Positions 8,489 to 16,554 of a DNA stretch of 64,000 nucleotides are shown piece by piece. Each line of letters begins with the position of its first letter. The first letter of the stretch is position 1. This DNA comes from Pseudarthrobacter sp. SSS035. GTDB lineage: Bacteria; Actinomycetota; Actinomycetes; Actinomycetales; Micrococcaceae. A program made the translations under genes and the position numbers. Where the stretch lies: the NCBI RefSeq assembly GCF_023273875.1, contig NZ_CP096882.1, forward strand, positions 2,542,001-2,606,000, read 5' to 3'. The notes under the pieces were generated by a model that ran no database searches, was not told where the DNA came from, and was given only the letters and a program-made list of their open reading frames with translations.

Positions 8489-9411
8489 CTGATGGAATCA
8501 CCATCATCGGGAACACGAATATCGATGTTGTGGTGGCCGACACCCGGGACCTGCCCGAGCCGGGAACCGAGCGCGTGGTGTCCTCGGTCTCCCTCCGGCT
8601 GGGTGGCTCGGCAGGTAACTTCGCTGTCCGGTGCGCCGGCCTGGACTTCCCCACCACCCTGGTCAGCCGCGTTGGCGACGACGCGTCGGTGATGGTCCTG
8701 GAAGCGGAACTCCGGCTGCCGTCGCTCGAGGCGCGGCTGCTTCGGACCCCCGGTGAACCCAGCGGCATCACCGTTGCCGTGGAGGCTCCGGGGCGCGACC
8801 GTGCCTTCATCTCCTCCCTGGGCGCCATGGCGTCGATGACCCCTGACGACATCACGGAAGACATGCTTTCCAGCAGGTACGTCGCCCTGGCCGGCTACTT
8901 CCTGTTGCCCGGGATGCGCGGCCCCGCGTCGGCGGAACTGTTCGGACGGGCCGGACTGTCGGGCGCCCGGACGGTGTTGGACACCGGCTGGCCACCGGAG
9001 GGCTGGACCCCGGCCACGCGGCAGGAAGTGCTCAGCGCCCTTGCCCTGGTGGACATCTTCCTGCCCAACGACGACGAACTGCACGGCCTGATGGATGACG
9101 GGAACACCGAGCGGGCCGCCCGCCGGTTGTCCGTCACCACGAATACGCTCGTTGCAGTCAAGATGGGCGCCCGTGGCGCCGGCCTGGCCTCCCCTGACGG
9201 GGGATGGTCCGCCCAGCCGGCGGCACGCGTTGACGTGGTCGATTCAACGGGGGCGGGGGACGGGTTCAACGCGGCATTCCTCGTCTCGGCGGCACGCGGC
9301 GCAGTCTGGCCGGACGCCCTGGCATCCGGGGTTGGCTACGCCACCGAAATGGTGGCCACCGCACCGGAACGCCGGGCCGCCGTCGTACTTCCAACCGCGA
9401 CACTGAGCTGA
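8485..9411 (+). CDS. PfkB/ribokinase-family carbohydrate kinase
   Basis: The 308-residue protein has the N-terminal glycine-rich GGSAGNFAVRCAGLDFP region and the C-terminal PfkB signature DSTGAGDGFNAAFL near residue 252, whose Asp is the catalytic base. Family members phosphorylate sugars, nucleosides or related alcohols with ATP in the cytoplasm. GTG 8485 overlaps the lyase stop as GTGA, so the two are translated together. The neighbours suggest that one product of import or lyase cleavage carries a sugar or hydroxyl group to be phosphorylated. The exact substrate is not recognisable. Confidence 0.88.
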   Translation: MTDGITIIGNTNIDVVVADTRDLPEPGTERVVSSVSLRLGGSAGNFAVRCAGLDFPTTLVSRVGDDASVMVLEAELRLPSLEARLLRTPGEPSGITVAVEAPGRDRAFISSLGAMASMTPDDITEDMLSSRYVALAGYFLLPGMRGPASAELFGRAGLSGARTVLDTGWPPEGWTPATRQEVLSALALVDIFLPNDDELHGLMDDGNTERAARRLSVTTNTLVAVKMGARGAGLASPDGGWSAQPAARVDVVDSTGAGDGFNAAFLVSAARGAVWPDALASGVGYATEMVATAPERRAAVVLPTATLS

Positions 9412-9422
9412 GGGGAAACACA

Positions 9423-10487
9423 GTGCAAACGGACATCATTAATGGCCGCCCCACCGTCCAGGGGCTTTCCATCATCGACTTCCACCTGCATTTCCGGATG
9501 CCCCACGACCCCTTGACCCGCTCCCTGGCAGGCGGCCAGTTCGGGCCGGACGGCGGCGCCGACGACAGAAGCGGCTGCGAGGAATACGACGCCGGTCAGG
9601 CCACCCGTTCCGCCGCCGTCGCCAGGACCTCGGCCCAGTGGCGCCGGAGCTGGGACTTTGCCGACCCCGAACCGTTGTCGGCGGATGCCGGCTGGGAGAC
9701 GGAAGCTGACCGCTGGATCAGGGAGCTGGACGACAACGGGATCGAACATGCCGCCGTCGTGACCGCCGGCGGTGACGACGCGATGGTGGACCTGGTTGAG
9801 CGTGGCGGCGGAAGGTTCCTGGGCCTGGCCGCTATGGCGGACCCGTTCGCGCCGGGAGCTGCCCGGGAGTTCGAAAACGGAGTGGCCAGGGGACTCCGCG
9901 GGCTGAAACTGTTCGCGCCCCTGGCGTCGTCGCGGATGGACGATCCGGCGGCAGACCCCGTGTGGGACGTCGCGTCCCGCAACAACGTCCCCGTCCTGAT
10001 CCACTTCGGCCACTGCGGATCAGCGGGCGGCATCGCGCAGAATGCGTACAGCAACCCCGCCAGCCTCGAACGAGCCGCCAAGAGGTACCCGGAAGTCACC
10101 TTCGTGATCCCGCACTTCGGAATCCAGCACGTCCAGGAGGTGCTCTTCCTGATGTGGGCCTGCCCCAACGTGGTGGTGGATACTTCCGGTTCCAACCAGT
10201 GGGTCAGATACATGGCGCATCGGCTGACCCTGGAGGACCTCTTCCGCCGCTTCTACGAAACCATGGGATCCGAACGCATCATCTTCGGCTCCGACTCGTC
10301 GTGGTTCCCGCGCGGTTTCGCGCGGCGGTACCTCGTGGACCAGCTCAGGATCTGTTGGGAAATGGGAATGCCCGCCGCCGGGCTTCAGCAGATCTTCGGC
10401 GGAAATGCCGCGCGGCTTCTCAAGCTGGACGGCTGGCGGCCCGCCTCCGCCGGGCCCTCTGGCGCGGGGACCCCCGCCGACGCCTGA
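9423..10487 (+). CDS. Amidohydrolase family 2 (ACMSD-like) metal-dependent hydrolase or decarboxylase
   Basis: The TIM-barrel metal sites are visible in order: HLH near residue 20, IHFGH near 193, VIPHFG near 228 and GSDSS near 288. This is the layout of amidohydrolase-2 proteins, which include hydrolases and ACMSD-type decarboxylases. GTG 9423 follows the kinase by 11 bases with AGGGG before it, and the gene closes the operon; the palindromic repeat at 10496 follows directly. It likely processes an amide, lactone or carboxyl group of the imported compound. No specific activity is claimed. Confidence 0.85.
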   Translation: MQTDIINGRPTVQGLSIIDFHLHFRMPHDPLTRSLAGGQFGPDGGADDRSGCEEYDAGQATRSAAVARTSAQWRRSWDFADPEPLSADAGWETEADRWIRELDDNGIEHAAVVTAGGDDAMVDLVERGGGRFLGLAAMADPFAPGAAREFENGVARGLRGLKLFAPLASSRMDDPAADPVWDVASRNNVPVLIHFGHCGSAGGIAQNAYSNPASLERAAKRYPEVTFVIPHFGIQHVQEVLFLMWACPNVVVDTSGSNQWVRYMAHRLTLEDLFRRFYETMGSERIIFGSDSSWFPRGFARRYLVDQLRICWEMGMPAAGLQQIFGGNAARLLKLDGWRPASAGPSGAGTPADA

Positions 10488-10495
10488 CAAAATGC

Positions 10496-10533
10496 AAGCG
10501 GGCGACGGCGGGAGGTCCCGCCGTCGTCCGCTT
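10496..10533. repeat. Dispersed palindromic repeat, copy 1
   Basis: Eighteen-base arms (right arm is the complement of AAGCGGACGACGGCGGGA) around GG; the left arm has one change that leaves a G-T pair. It lies between the convergent stop codons at 10487 and 10544 and could terminate both transcripts. Confidence 0.85.
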
Positions 10534-10543
10534 CTCCCGTTGT

Positions 10544-11779
10544 TCAGTTGTCCAGCAGTCCTCCGCTGGCCCAGCGCCGTACGGCGAGCTTCTCGGCGGC
10601 GTCGAACTCCAGCAGAGCCACGCGGCAGAGTTCCTCGACGTTTGCCGTCCAGGCTGCCGCGAGGCCTTCCGCCGTCGCCTCGTCGGTGAGCGGGAAATTG
10701 ACGTAGACCAGGCCCTGAAGGACAAAGCTCACGGCGTTGCGGGAGACCGGCTGGTCCGCGTTGACGCAGTCGTCCCTCACCTGCCGGGACAGTTCGGTGC
10801 GGTTGAGTGGCTGCTCACGAAGCCTGGCTGCCATGGACTGGAACATCTGGCGGAACTGGGCTGCGGAAAGGGCCGGCACGTCCGTCACCCTGGTGACCTG
10901 TTCCTCGATGCCCGGCTGCAGGTCCGCGGGCGCAGGTAGGTCCTCGCTCGAGAAGCGCTTCGCGTCCCAGACCCAGCCACCTTGTGCCGGGGAATATTCG
11001 ACGCCCTGGCCGATCTGGGACACCCACGTCCCAAACTTTCCCCAGCCGCCCCAGTCCGTCTTCAGGGATGGCTCTGCCGTGAGCGCGCGGTGTGCCACCA
11101 TCGCGCCGTTTACCGGTCCCGGAGCGGCGCGGACAAACTCGAGGACCTCACGGATGGCGGGCGAGGCGGACTTGGCCTTCACCTTCCCCGCCGGCGGGAC
11201 AGTCTGCTGCTTCCCGGCCGCCACCGCATGAACCGGCTCCACGGTTGAGCCGTTGAGGATGGCGACGAAGTCGTGGGATTCCACCACATGGTCCGCCATC
11301 TCCCGGTACGCGAAGGCCACGGCGCCGGCCGCGATGACTGTGGTCATCCGGTCAGCGGCCCGGAACCGCTGGATCAGGGACGTGAAATCGGCATCAGCGG
11401 AGGCGATGAAGAACTCTTCGATGCCAACATTTCCGGACAGCGCGTCCATTGCATCGAGAACCAGATTGATGTCCGTGCTGCTCTTGCCGCGCTGCGTCAG
11501 CGACGGGCAGTCGATCACGCGGAAGCCGGCGCGGGTCCAGTATGTCCGGTACTTCGAGTACACCACCGGATTCAGGTAGCAGTTGCGGATCAGGAACCTG
11601 CGGGCGTCCTCTCCGGAACCGCCGGCTGACAACGCGTCGGCCCAGTGCTTCGGGTCTTCGGCAAAGCGCTTCGCCGCGACAGGATCCAGCGCCTGCAGGC
11701 CGGTGAAGACGTTGTCGAAATCAACAAACATCGCAGCTCTGATGCCTGGCCTGCGGGAGGGTGAGACGGCCTCGTTCAT
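10544..11779 (-). CDS. NYN-domain RNase-like protein with OST-HTH/LOTUS-type C-terminus
   Basis: Residues 14-165 look like a NYN (PIN-like) nuclease domain: MFVDFDNVF supplies Asp20 and Asp22, SSTDINLVLDAMDAL is near 107 and FIASADADFTSLIQRFR near 130; these acidic residues bind the metal. Residues about 208-275 (EVLEFVRAAPGPVNGAM to YSPAQGGWVW) resemble an OST-HTH/LOTUS RNA-binding domain. The remaining ~110 residues are helical and unassigned. Such proteins are thought to degrade or process RNA, but bacterial targets are mostly unknown. It stands alone, convergent with the ROK operon. ATG 11779 has only a weak ribosome site. Confidence 0.85.
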   Translation of the reverse strand: MNEAVSPSRRPGIRAAMFVDFDNVFTGLQALDPVAAKRFAEDPKHWADALSAGGSGEDARRFLIRNCYLNPVVYSKYRTYWTRAGFRVIDCPSLTQRGKSSTDINLVLDAMDALSGNVGIEEFFIASADADFTSLIQRFRAADRMTTVIAAGAVAFAYREMADHVVESHDFVAILNGSTVEPVHAVAAGKQQTVPPAGKVKAKSASPAIREVLEFVRAAPGPVNGAMVAHRALTAEPSLKTDWGGWGKFGTWVSQIGQGVEYSPAQGGWVWDAKRFSSEDLPAPADLQPGIEEQVTRVTDVPALSAAQFRQMFQSMAARLREQPLNRTELSRQVRDDCVNADQPVSRNAVSFVLQGLVYVNFPLTDEATAEGLAAAWTANVEELCRVALLEFDAAEKLAVRRWASGGLLDN

Positions 11780-11999
11780 TGGCCCAGTGTGGCAGGAACA
11801 GTGCGAACTGGCGACCGTTCAGGCGGCGCCACGCCAGGAGCTGTTGTCAAGGCCCTGTCCATGCCGCATTTATGCGGCGTGCAATTTATCTAACGGAGAT
11901 TAATATTCCGCTTTGTGGTGCTTTTTCTGGAAACTGGCATTAAAAATATAAGTGTGTATGGTATCGGGTAGACACAAAGAATAGAAAGGTGTGATTCCA

Positions 12000-12134
12000 T
12001 TGTCAGGAAAATCGCCCAAGAGCATCAGCGCCAAAAAAGCGGGAAAATCAATTCTCGAAAAAAGAGCTGATAAAAGAGCTAAAAACGAATCCAGCGAAAC
12101 TCTGTTCGCAAAGCCGCGCAAAAACCAGCGCTAA
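12000..12134 (+). CDS. Small lysine/arginine-rich protein (44 residues)
   Basis: Too short for ordinary gene calling. TTG 12000 has AAAGG about 10 bases upstream; GTG 11991 in the same frame is an alternative but too close to it. The product is strongly basic, with SAKKAGKSILEKRADKRAKN in the middle and PRKNQR at the end, and contains no hydrophobic segment. This style is seen in small actinobacterial hypothetical proteins thought to bind nucleic acid; no function is claimed. Support for a real gene: an AT-rich promoter-like pocket (about 11870-11990) in an otherwise GC-rich region and a dedicated terminator hairpin 6 bases after the stop. Confidence 0.65.
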   Translation: MSGKSPKSISAKKAGKSILEKRADKRAKNESSETLFAKPRKNQR

Positions 12135-12140
12135 TAAACT

Positions 12141-12183
12141 CGGGCAGCCGAATGCGAGACTCCTGGGCCCATTCGGTTGCCCG
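12141..12183 (+). terminator. Terminator hairpin of the small basic protein gene
   Basis: CGGGCAGCCGAATG and CATTCGGTTGCCCG pair over 14 positions with one G-T, around a 15-base loop. It starts 6 bases after the TAA at 12134. Confidence 0.75.
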
Positions 12184-12243
12184 CCACCACTCCCGCTGCC
12201 GCTGGGACCGCACGCCATTCGTTTGAGTGACAAGGACAAGACC

Positions 12244-12588
12244 ATGAACACCACCTACAACGCCCTGATCGTCCCGGCGCACCTCACCCAACCGGTGCGC
12301 ATCGCAACCGTGGACACGGGCATGCCGGCACTGCAGAAACTCGTTGCTGGAAACATTGAATCCATCACCAGCAGGGACTGGCATGTGTACTTGAACGACG
12401 AGGGCTACCGCCTGCCCCAGAATGACCGGGCCGAAGTGCTCATCCGCGAAGCAGGCGTCTATCTCGTTGACACCCTCAACGGGACGGCAGTGTTCCTCGG
12501 GAACGGACGCCGCGGAGATGAATCCGATGCACCCGGGCACCTCATCCGGCTTGCCGAGCAGCTTTTCGACTTGCCGCTGGCGGCCTGA
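12244..12588 (+). CDS. DUF3846 domain-containing protein
   Basis: The 114-residue protein matches the DUF3846 layout: a short beta segment, DTGMPALQKLVAGNIESIT, then VYLNDEGYRLPQNDRA and LNGTAVFLG. The family is common on actinobacterial chromosomes, plasmids and phages, and its role is unknown. ATG 12244 is preferred over TTG 12223 because AAGGA lies 7 bases before it. It is convergent with the exporter gene that ends at the next base, 12589. It probably forms its own short transcript. Confidence 0.8.
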   Translation: MNTTYNALIVPAHLTQPVRIATVDTGMPALQKLVAGNIESITSRDWHVYLNDEGYRLPQNDRAEVLIREAGVYLVDTLNGTAVFLGNGRRGDESDAPGHLIRLAEQLFDLPLAA

Positions 12589-13605
12589 CTACTCCGGCGT
12601 CGCCGACGGGGCCGCAACAGAGGTGGGCTGAGGCTGGGAGGTGGGGCCGCCGTCGTGCGTCACTTCGGTAGCCACAGCCGGTTGGGCGCGACTCCTCGGC
12701 GCTGGCTGTGTCAGCACGAACAGGCTGCCGGCGATCATCGCGGCGCCGGCCCAGCCGAGTGCCGGCAGGCGTTCGCCCACCACCACCACTGCGAGGACAG
12801 CCGCGACCACTGTCTCCGCGAGGGACAGGGTGGTGGCCGTGCTGGCGCGGATGCGGGCCAGGCCCCAGCCAAACAGAACGTACCCGGCGAACATGGGGAC
12901 GAGCGCCATGTACACACCCACCGCAAGGTTCTGCCAGGACGCAACCAAGGGAGCTCCCGTGGCCACAAGTACAGGCATCAGCAGCAGGCCGCCGGTCCCG
13001 AAGACCGTGCCCATCACCGCCCGCGACGGCACGCCTGTGCTAATGAGGCGGTGCGCGGCCCAGGAGTAGAGAGCGTACGTCAGCCCGGCCATGAGCCCCA
13101 GTCCGATGCCCGCAGGTGTGGACCACCCGGTGCCGGATGCAGGAGCTGCATCCGCGTGACCGGCATCGGCGATACACAAGAGCACGGCACCGGTGACACC
13201 GAGAACCGCGCCGGCAATCCAACGGCTCGTGAACGGCCGCTTGTCCACGATGCGTTCAATAACCGCGGACGCCAGGGGAGCCGAGCCGATGGACACGACC
13301 GTCCCCACCGCCACGCCGGCCAGGTGCATGGACGAGTAGAAGGCGAGGGGATACGTGGCGACGGCCAGCGAACCCAAGGCCACCGAGCGCCAGTGGCTGC
13401 GCAGGGCAGCGCGGAACGCCATCATGGGCTGCCCCGCAATCGCCGCCTGCAGCAGGCCGCCGAAGCCCATGGCCGCTGCGCCGATCGCCAGCGGACTCAC
13501 ATCCGGGGCGAACGTGGCCGCCGTCCCGGTGGTGCCCCACAGGACGGACGCTGTGAGCACAAACAGCGCACCCCACGTGGTCCCGCGAAAACCCGGCGTC
13601 TTCAC
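12589..13605 (-). CDS. EamA/DMT-superfamily transporter (putative metabolite exporter)
   Basis: The 338-residue protein has about ten membrane helices in two EamA repeats, including LFVLTASVLWGTTGTAATF at the N-terminus and YVLFGWGLARIRASTATTLS in the second half, plus a polar proline-rich tail. Relatives export amino acids, metabolites or toxic compounds, or import nucleotide sugars. Its start codon overlaps the TetR stop (ATGA), so regulator and transporter are one operon, an arrangement typical for inducible efflux. The substrate is unknown. Confidence 0.88.
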   Translation of the reverse strand: MKTPGFRGTTWGALFVLTASVLWGTTGTAATFAPDVSPLAIGAAAMGFGGLLQAAIAGQPMMAFRAALRSHWRSVALGSLAVATYPLAFYSSMHLAGVAVGTVVSIGSAPLASAVIERIVDKRPFTSRWIAGAVLGVTGAVLLCIADAGHADAAPASGTGWSTPAGIGLGLMAGLTYALYSWAAHRLISTGVPSRAVMGTVFGTGGLLLMPVLVATGAPLVASWQNLAVGVYMALVPMFAGYVLFGWGLARIRASTATTLSLAETVVAAVLAVVVVGERLPALGWAGAAMIAGSLFVLTQPAPRSRAQPAVATEVTHDGGPTSQPQPTSVAAPSATPE

Positions 13606-14207
13606 AGGGTGCCGATCATAGTGGCCGCAATCCGCCGTGCCTCCAGGACGCAGCGGTGGTCACCCTCAAGGCCGGCGCGGACCATGGATCCTTCGAGGAG
13701 GAATGCCAAGTGCTGCGCAAGGGGAGCGGTCTGCTCGGCAGCGTCCGGCAGAAGCTCGGCCAGGTGCTCAGCCAGCAACGCCTCCACCTCCTCCTTGTGC
13801 CGCCGGACCACTGCGCGTCCGGGGTCACCGGCAGGCAGTTCGGCGGCCGCATTGAGCAGCCCGCAGCCGCGGAAACCATGCTCGTACGCCAGGTCGGCGT
13901 GGTCGGCATAGGCATCGAAGACGGCCAGCACGCGGTCCTGTGGAGTGGCCGCCTTCTCGAGCCGCGCTCGGTAAAGTGCGAGCCATTCCTCGTGGCGGGC
14001 GTACAGGTAGGCCGTGACCAGGTCGGCCTTTGACGCGAAATTGTTGTAGAGGCTCTTCTTGGCCACGCCGGCCTCGGCCGTGATGGTGTCAATGCCCGTC
14101 CCGGTCAGGCCATGGGCATAGAAACGCCTGGCGGCCGCCTCGAGGAGCGCTTCCCGGGCAGGCCTCCGGGAGGGGCGGGTTGCCGCTGCAGTCTGCTTCG
14201 CCGTCAT
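13602..14207 (-). CDS. TetR/AcrR-family regulator of the EamA exporter
   Basis: Residues 14-60 form a TetR helix-turn-helix (AREALLEAAARRFYAHGLTG then VAKKSLYNNFASKADLVTAY). The C-terminal half is the helical ligand-binding and dimer domain of a normal-length (201 residues) TetR protein. A 28-base palindrome lies 20 bases upstream of its start, as expected for an autorepressor. The EamA gene is translationally coupled downstream, so ligand binding by this protein probably induces export of that ligand or a derivative. Confidence 0.9.
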   Translation of the reverse strand: MTAKQTAAATRPSRRPAREALLEAAARRFYAHGLTGTGIDTITAEAGVAKKSLYNNFASKADLVTAYLYARHEEWLALYRARLEKAATPQDRVLAVFDAYADHADLAYEHGFRGCGLLNAAAELPAGDPGRAVVRRHKEEVEALLAEHLAELLPDAAEQTAPLAQHLAFLLEGSMVRAGLEGDHRCVLEARRIAATMIGTL

Positions 14208-14227
14208 GGCCGGTCCTCACTCACTGG

Positions 14228-14255
14228 TTAGTAGGTAGACCAGTCTACCTACTAA
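14228..14255. promoter_or_regulatory. TetR operator, 28-base palindrome
   Basis: TTAGTAGGTAGAC and its exact complement GTCTACCTACTAA flank CA. The site lies 20 bases before the TetR start at 14207 and would overlap the promoter of the TetR-EamA operon. Confidence 0.8.
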
Positions 14256-14304
14256 TTCCGGTTGCGGGAAGCATCCATCCTGACCAAGCCGGGCACGGCA
14301 CCAA

Positions 14305-14364
14305 GGTTTCGACAAGCTCAACCACCGAGCGGACGACGGCGGGAGGTCCCGTCGTCGTCCGCTC
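14305..14364. repeat. Dispersed palindromic repeat, copy 2, with extra left segment
   Basis: The palindrome is 14327-14364 (arms GAGCGGACGACGGCGGGA and its complement with one G-T, centre GG). It is preceded at 14305-14327 by GGTTTCGACAAGCTCAACC..., a segment also found before copy 3. It follows the stop of the ABC ATPase gene (14379, minus strand). Confidence 0.8.
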
Positions 14365-14378
14365 ACTGTCTGTCTTCG

Positions 14379-15107
14379 TTACAGAACCTTGCTGAGGAAC
14401 CCCTGGGTTCTGGCGTTCCGCGGCGAGGAGAAGATCTCATCGGGGGAGCCTTCCTCGACGATCAGTCCCTGGTCCATAAAAAGCACCCGGTCGGCCACTT
14501 CCCGGGCGAAGCCCATTTCGTGGGTGACCACCACCATGGTCATGCCCTCATTGGCCAGGTCCTTCATGACGGTCAGCACCTCGCCGACAATTTCCGGGTC
14601 CAGGGCTGAGGTGGGCTCGTCAAAGAGCATGATTTTTGGATCCATGGCCAGCGCGCGGGCTATGGCCACACGCTGCATCTGACCGCCGGACAGGCTCCCG
14701 GGGAAGGCCTCCATCTTTTCGGCCAGTCCCACCTTTGCCAGCAGCATTTCGGCTTTGGCGCGGGCTTCGTCCTTGTTGACCTTGGCCACCTTGAGCGGGG
14801 CCAGCATAACGTTGTCGATGACCTTCAGGTGCGGGAACAGGTTGAAATGCTGGAAGACCATTCCCGCTTCCTGCCGGACCAGGTTGATGTTCGTTTTCGA
14901 ATCGTCCAACCGGTGCTTGTTGATCACGATGCTGCCGGACGTGATCGATTCCAGGCCGTTCATGCACCTCAGGAACGTGCTCTTGCCTGAACCCGAGGGG
15001 CCGATGACGCACACCACCTCGCGCTCACGGATGTGGCAGTCAACGCCTTTGAGGACGTGGTTCGGGCCGAACTTCTTATTCAAATTCTCAACAAAAATCA
15101 CTGTCAT
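14379..15107 (-). CDS. Polar-amino-acid-type ABC importer ATPase (GlnQ/HisP-like)
   Basis: Walker A GPSGSGKST near residue 38, signature LSGGQMQRVAIARALA near 137, Walker B IMLFDEPTSALDPE near 158 and the switch histidine in VVTHEMGF define a GlnQ-type ATPase of 242 residues without TOBE domain. ATG 15107 (MTVIFVENLNKKFG) was chosen because the upstream in-frame residues overlap the permease gene and look non-native. It is the last gene of the four-gene minus-strand operon, followed by repeat copy 2. Its operon is preceded by GntR boxes shared with the sugar-acid operon. Confidence 0.9.
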   Translation of the reverse strand: MTVIFVENLNKKFGPNHVLKGVDCHIREREVVCVIGPSGSGKSTFLRCMNGLESITSGSIVINKHRLDDSKTNINLVRQEAGMVFQHFNLFPHLKVIDNVMLAPLKVAKVNKDEARAKAEMLLAKVGLAEKMEAFPGSLSGGQMQRVAIARALAMDPKIMLFDEPTSALDPEIVGEVLTVMKDLANEGMTMVVVTHEMGFAREVADRVLFMDQGLIVEEGSPDEIFSSPRNARTQGFLSKVL

Positions 15108-15115
15108 ATTCCGAT

Positions 15116-15805
15116 CTAAACGCTCGCGGGCTCGGGAAGTTTGAGGGGGTCCACCTGGATGCCGGTCCGTTTCTCGTACAGGCGCCCCAGCAGGGAGATG
15201 CTGTAGCAAATGACGAAGTACATGGCGGCTACCGTCAGGAACGTCATGATGGGGTCGCCGGTGAGGTTGGTGACGATGTTGCCCGCGTGCGTCAGCTCCA
15301 CCAGCCCGGTCACCGTCACCAGGGAGGAATCCTTCACCAGGCCAATGATGAAGCCGACGCCGGGCGGAACCATGATCTTCCTGGCCTGCGGCATGACCAC
15401 ATACCGGAGTTTCGCCCAGTAGTTGAGGCCGAGGGCATCCGCCGCTTCACTTTGTCCCCGGGGCACGGCTTCGATGCTGCCCCGCACGATTTCTGCCACA
15501 TAGGCGGCGGCGAAGCAGGTCAGCGCGATGACGGCCGAGGTGAACTTGTCCAGTTCCAGGCCGGGAAACAGCAGCGGGATCCCGAAGAAGATGAAAAAGA
15601 TGATGACCAGAATCGGGATGCCGCGGACGCAGCTGATGTAGATGGTGCTGATCCACCGGGCGATCCTGCTGGGGGAGGTTCTGGCAATGCCGACGATCAG
15701 TCCGAAGATGATGCCGAGAATGCCGGACATGGCGCAGAGCTGAATGGTCAGCCAGGCCCCCTTGGCCAGCGGAATGAGGTCCTGCCAATCAAAGGCCCTA
15801 AACAC
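15116..15805 (-). CDS. Polar-amino-acid-type ABC importer permease, second subunit
   Basis: This is a HisM/GlnP-like permease of about 229 residues with five helices. Its ATPase-docking loop SEAADALGLNYWAKLRYVVM is near residue 140, followed by PQARKIMVPP. GTG 15805 was chosen because it overlaps the stop of the upstream permease gene (TAG 15800-15798) by a few bases; the ribosome site is weak and coupling is likely. It pairs with the other permease to form the heterodimeric channel. Residues such as SSLVTVTGLVELTHAG are standard for the family. Confidence 0.85.
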   Translation of the reverse strand: MFRAFDWQDLIPLAKGAWLTIQLCAMSGILGIIFGLIVGIARTSPSRIARWISTIYISCVRGIPILVIIFFIFFGIPLLFPGLELDKFTSAVIALTCFAAAYVAEIVRGSIEAVPRGQSEAADALGLNYWAKLRYVVMPQARKIMVPPGVGFIIGLVKDSSLVTVTGLVELTHAGNIVTNLTGDPIMTFLTVAAMYFVICYSISLLGRLYEKRTGIQVDPLKLPEPASV

Positions 15806-16469
15806 GTGCGCCCACCGCCCACCGGAACAGCGTCGTTTCGGCCCGTTTCGAGGCCAGGGACAGCAGGGCGGATACACCAAGGTAGAGCAGCCCGCCCACT
15901 GCGAGCACCTCGATGGTCCGGTACGTGGTGTTGCTGACGCTCATGATCGCGTTGGTCAGTTCAGGAAGCGAGATGATGGATCCAATCGACGAAGCCAGGA
16001 ACAGCAGAATCAGCTGGTTGGTCAGTGCAGGGAAAACGTTCCTGGTGGCCGGCAGCAGGACGATGTAGCGCACGATCTGGGCGTTCTTCATGCCCAGCGC
16101 CTTGCCGGCCTCACGCAGGCCGTGGGGCACCGACTCGAAGCCGGCCCGGTAAATTTCCGCCGTGTATGCCGCGTTGTTGAGGGTCAGGCCAATGAGGGCG
16201 GCCCAGATGGGTTCGAGGTTGATGCCCAGCGCGGGAAGGGCAAAGTAGATCAGGTACAGCTGCACCAGCAGAGGCGTGTTGCGGATGGCCTCGATGTAGC
16301 ACGTGCAGAAGATGCTGACTGCTTTTCCGGGCCCGACCTTCCCCAGGTACAGGAAGACGCCGAGTGCGCTTCCCGCCACCATGGCCACGAGCGTGATGTA
16401 TAGAGCTGTCCAGAGCCCCTCAAGCAATAGCGAGCTGAACGGGAGAAGGTCTCCGAAATATAAAGCCAT
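15798..16469 (-). CDS. Polar-amino-acid-type ABC importer permease, first subunit
   Basis: The 223-residue permease has the family's EAIRNTPLLVQLYLIYFALP segment, where the channel-lining Arg-Asn-Thr-Pro is conserved. Its docking loop is LREAGKALGMKNAQIVRYIV. ATG 16469 follows AGGA by about 10 bases. It lies 85 bases after the binding-protein gene, a gap that holds a hairpin, and its stop overlaps the second permease gene. The subunits are standard for His/Gln/Arg importers, but some members of this class carry other small anions. Confidence 0.88.
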   Translation of the reverse strand: MALYFGDLLPFSSLLLEGLWTALYITLVAMVAGSALGVFLYLGKVGPGKAVSIFCTCYIEAIRNTPLLVQLYLIYFALPALGINLEPIWAALIGLTLNNAAYTAEIYRAGFESVPHGLREAGKALGMKNAQIVRYIVLLPATRNVFPALTNQLILLFLASSIGSIISLPELTNAIMSVSNTTYRTIEVLAVGGLLYLGVSALLSLASKRAETTLFRWAVGARV

Positions 16470-16495
16470 GAGCAAAGGGTCCTATCCGTGAACGG

Positions 16496-16534
16496 CGGTG
16501 TGGGTGAATGACTGCCTGTCCTCCACCCACACCG
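16496..16534 (-). terminator. Hairpin between binding-protein and permease genes
   Basis: CGGTGTGGGTG and CACCCACACCG are perfect 11-base arms with a 17-base loop, 20 bases after the binding-protein stop at 16555 (minus strand). Like the hairpins at 4015 and 50047 it probably sets the ratio of binding protein to membrane subunits. Confidence 0.6.
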
Positions 16535-16554
16535 GGGAGTGCGTCCGAATACTG

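Noticed and set aside
12057..12066. A possible slippery A-run inside the small basic protein gene.
   Set aside because: The run is six A and the zero frame reads through cleanly to TAA 12134, so no frameshift is needed.
12655..13911. A 418-codon + strand frame antisense to the EamA/TetR genes.
   Set aside because: Shadow of real genes in GC-rich DNA; Arg/Gly/His-rich and no ribosome site.
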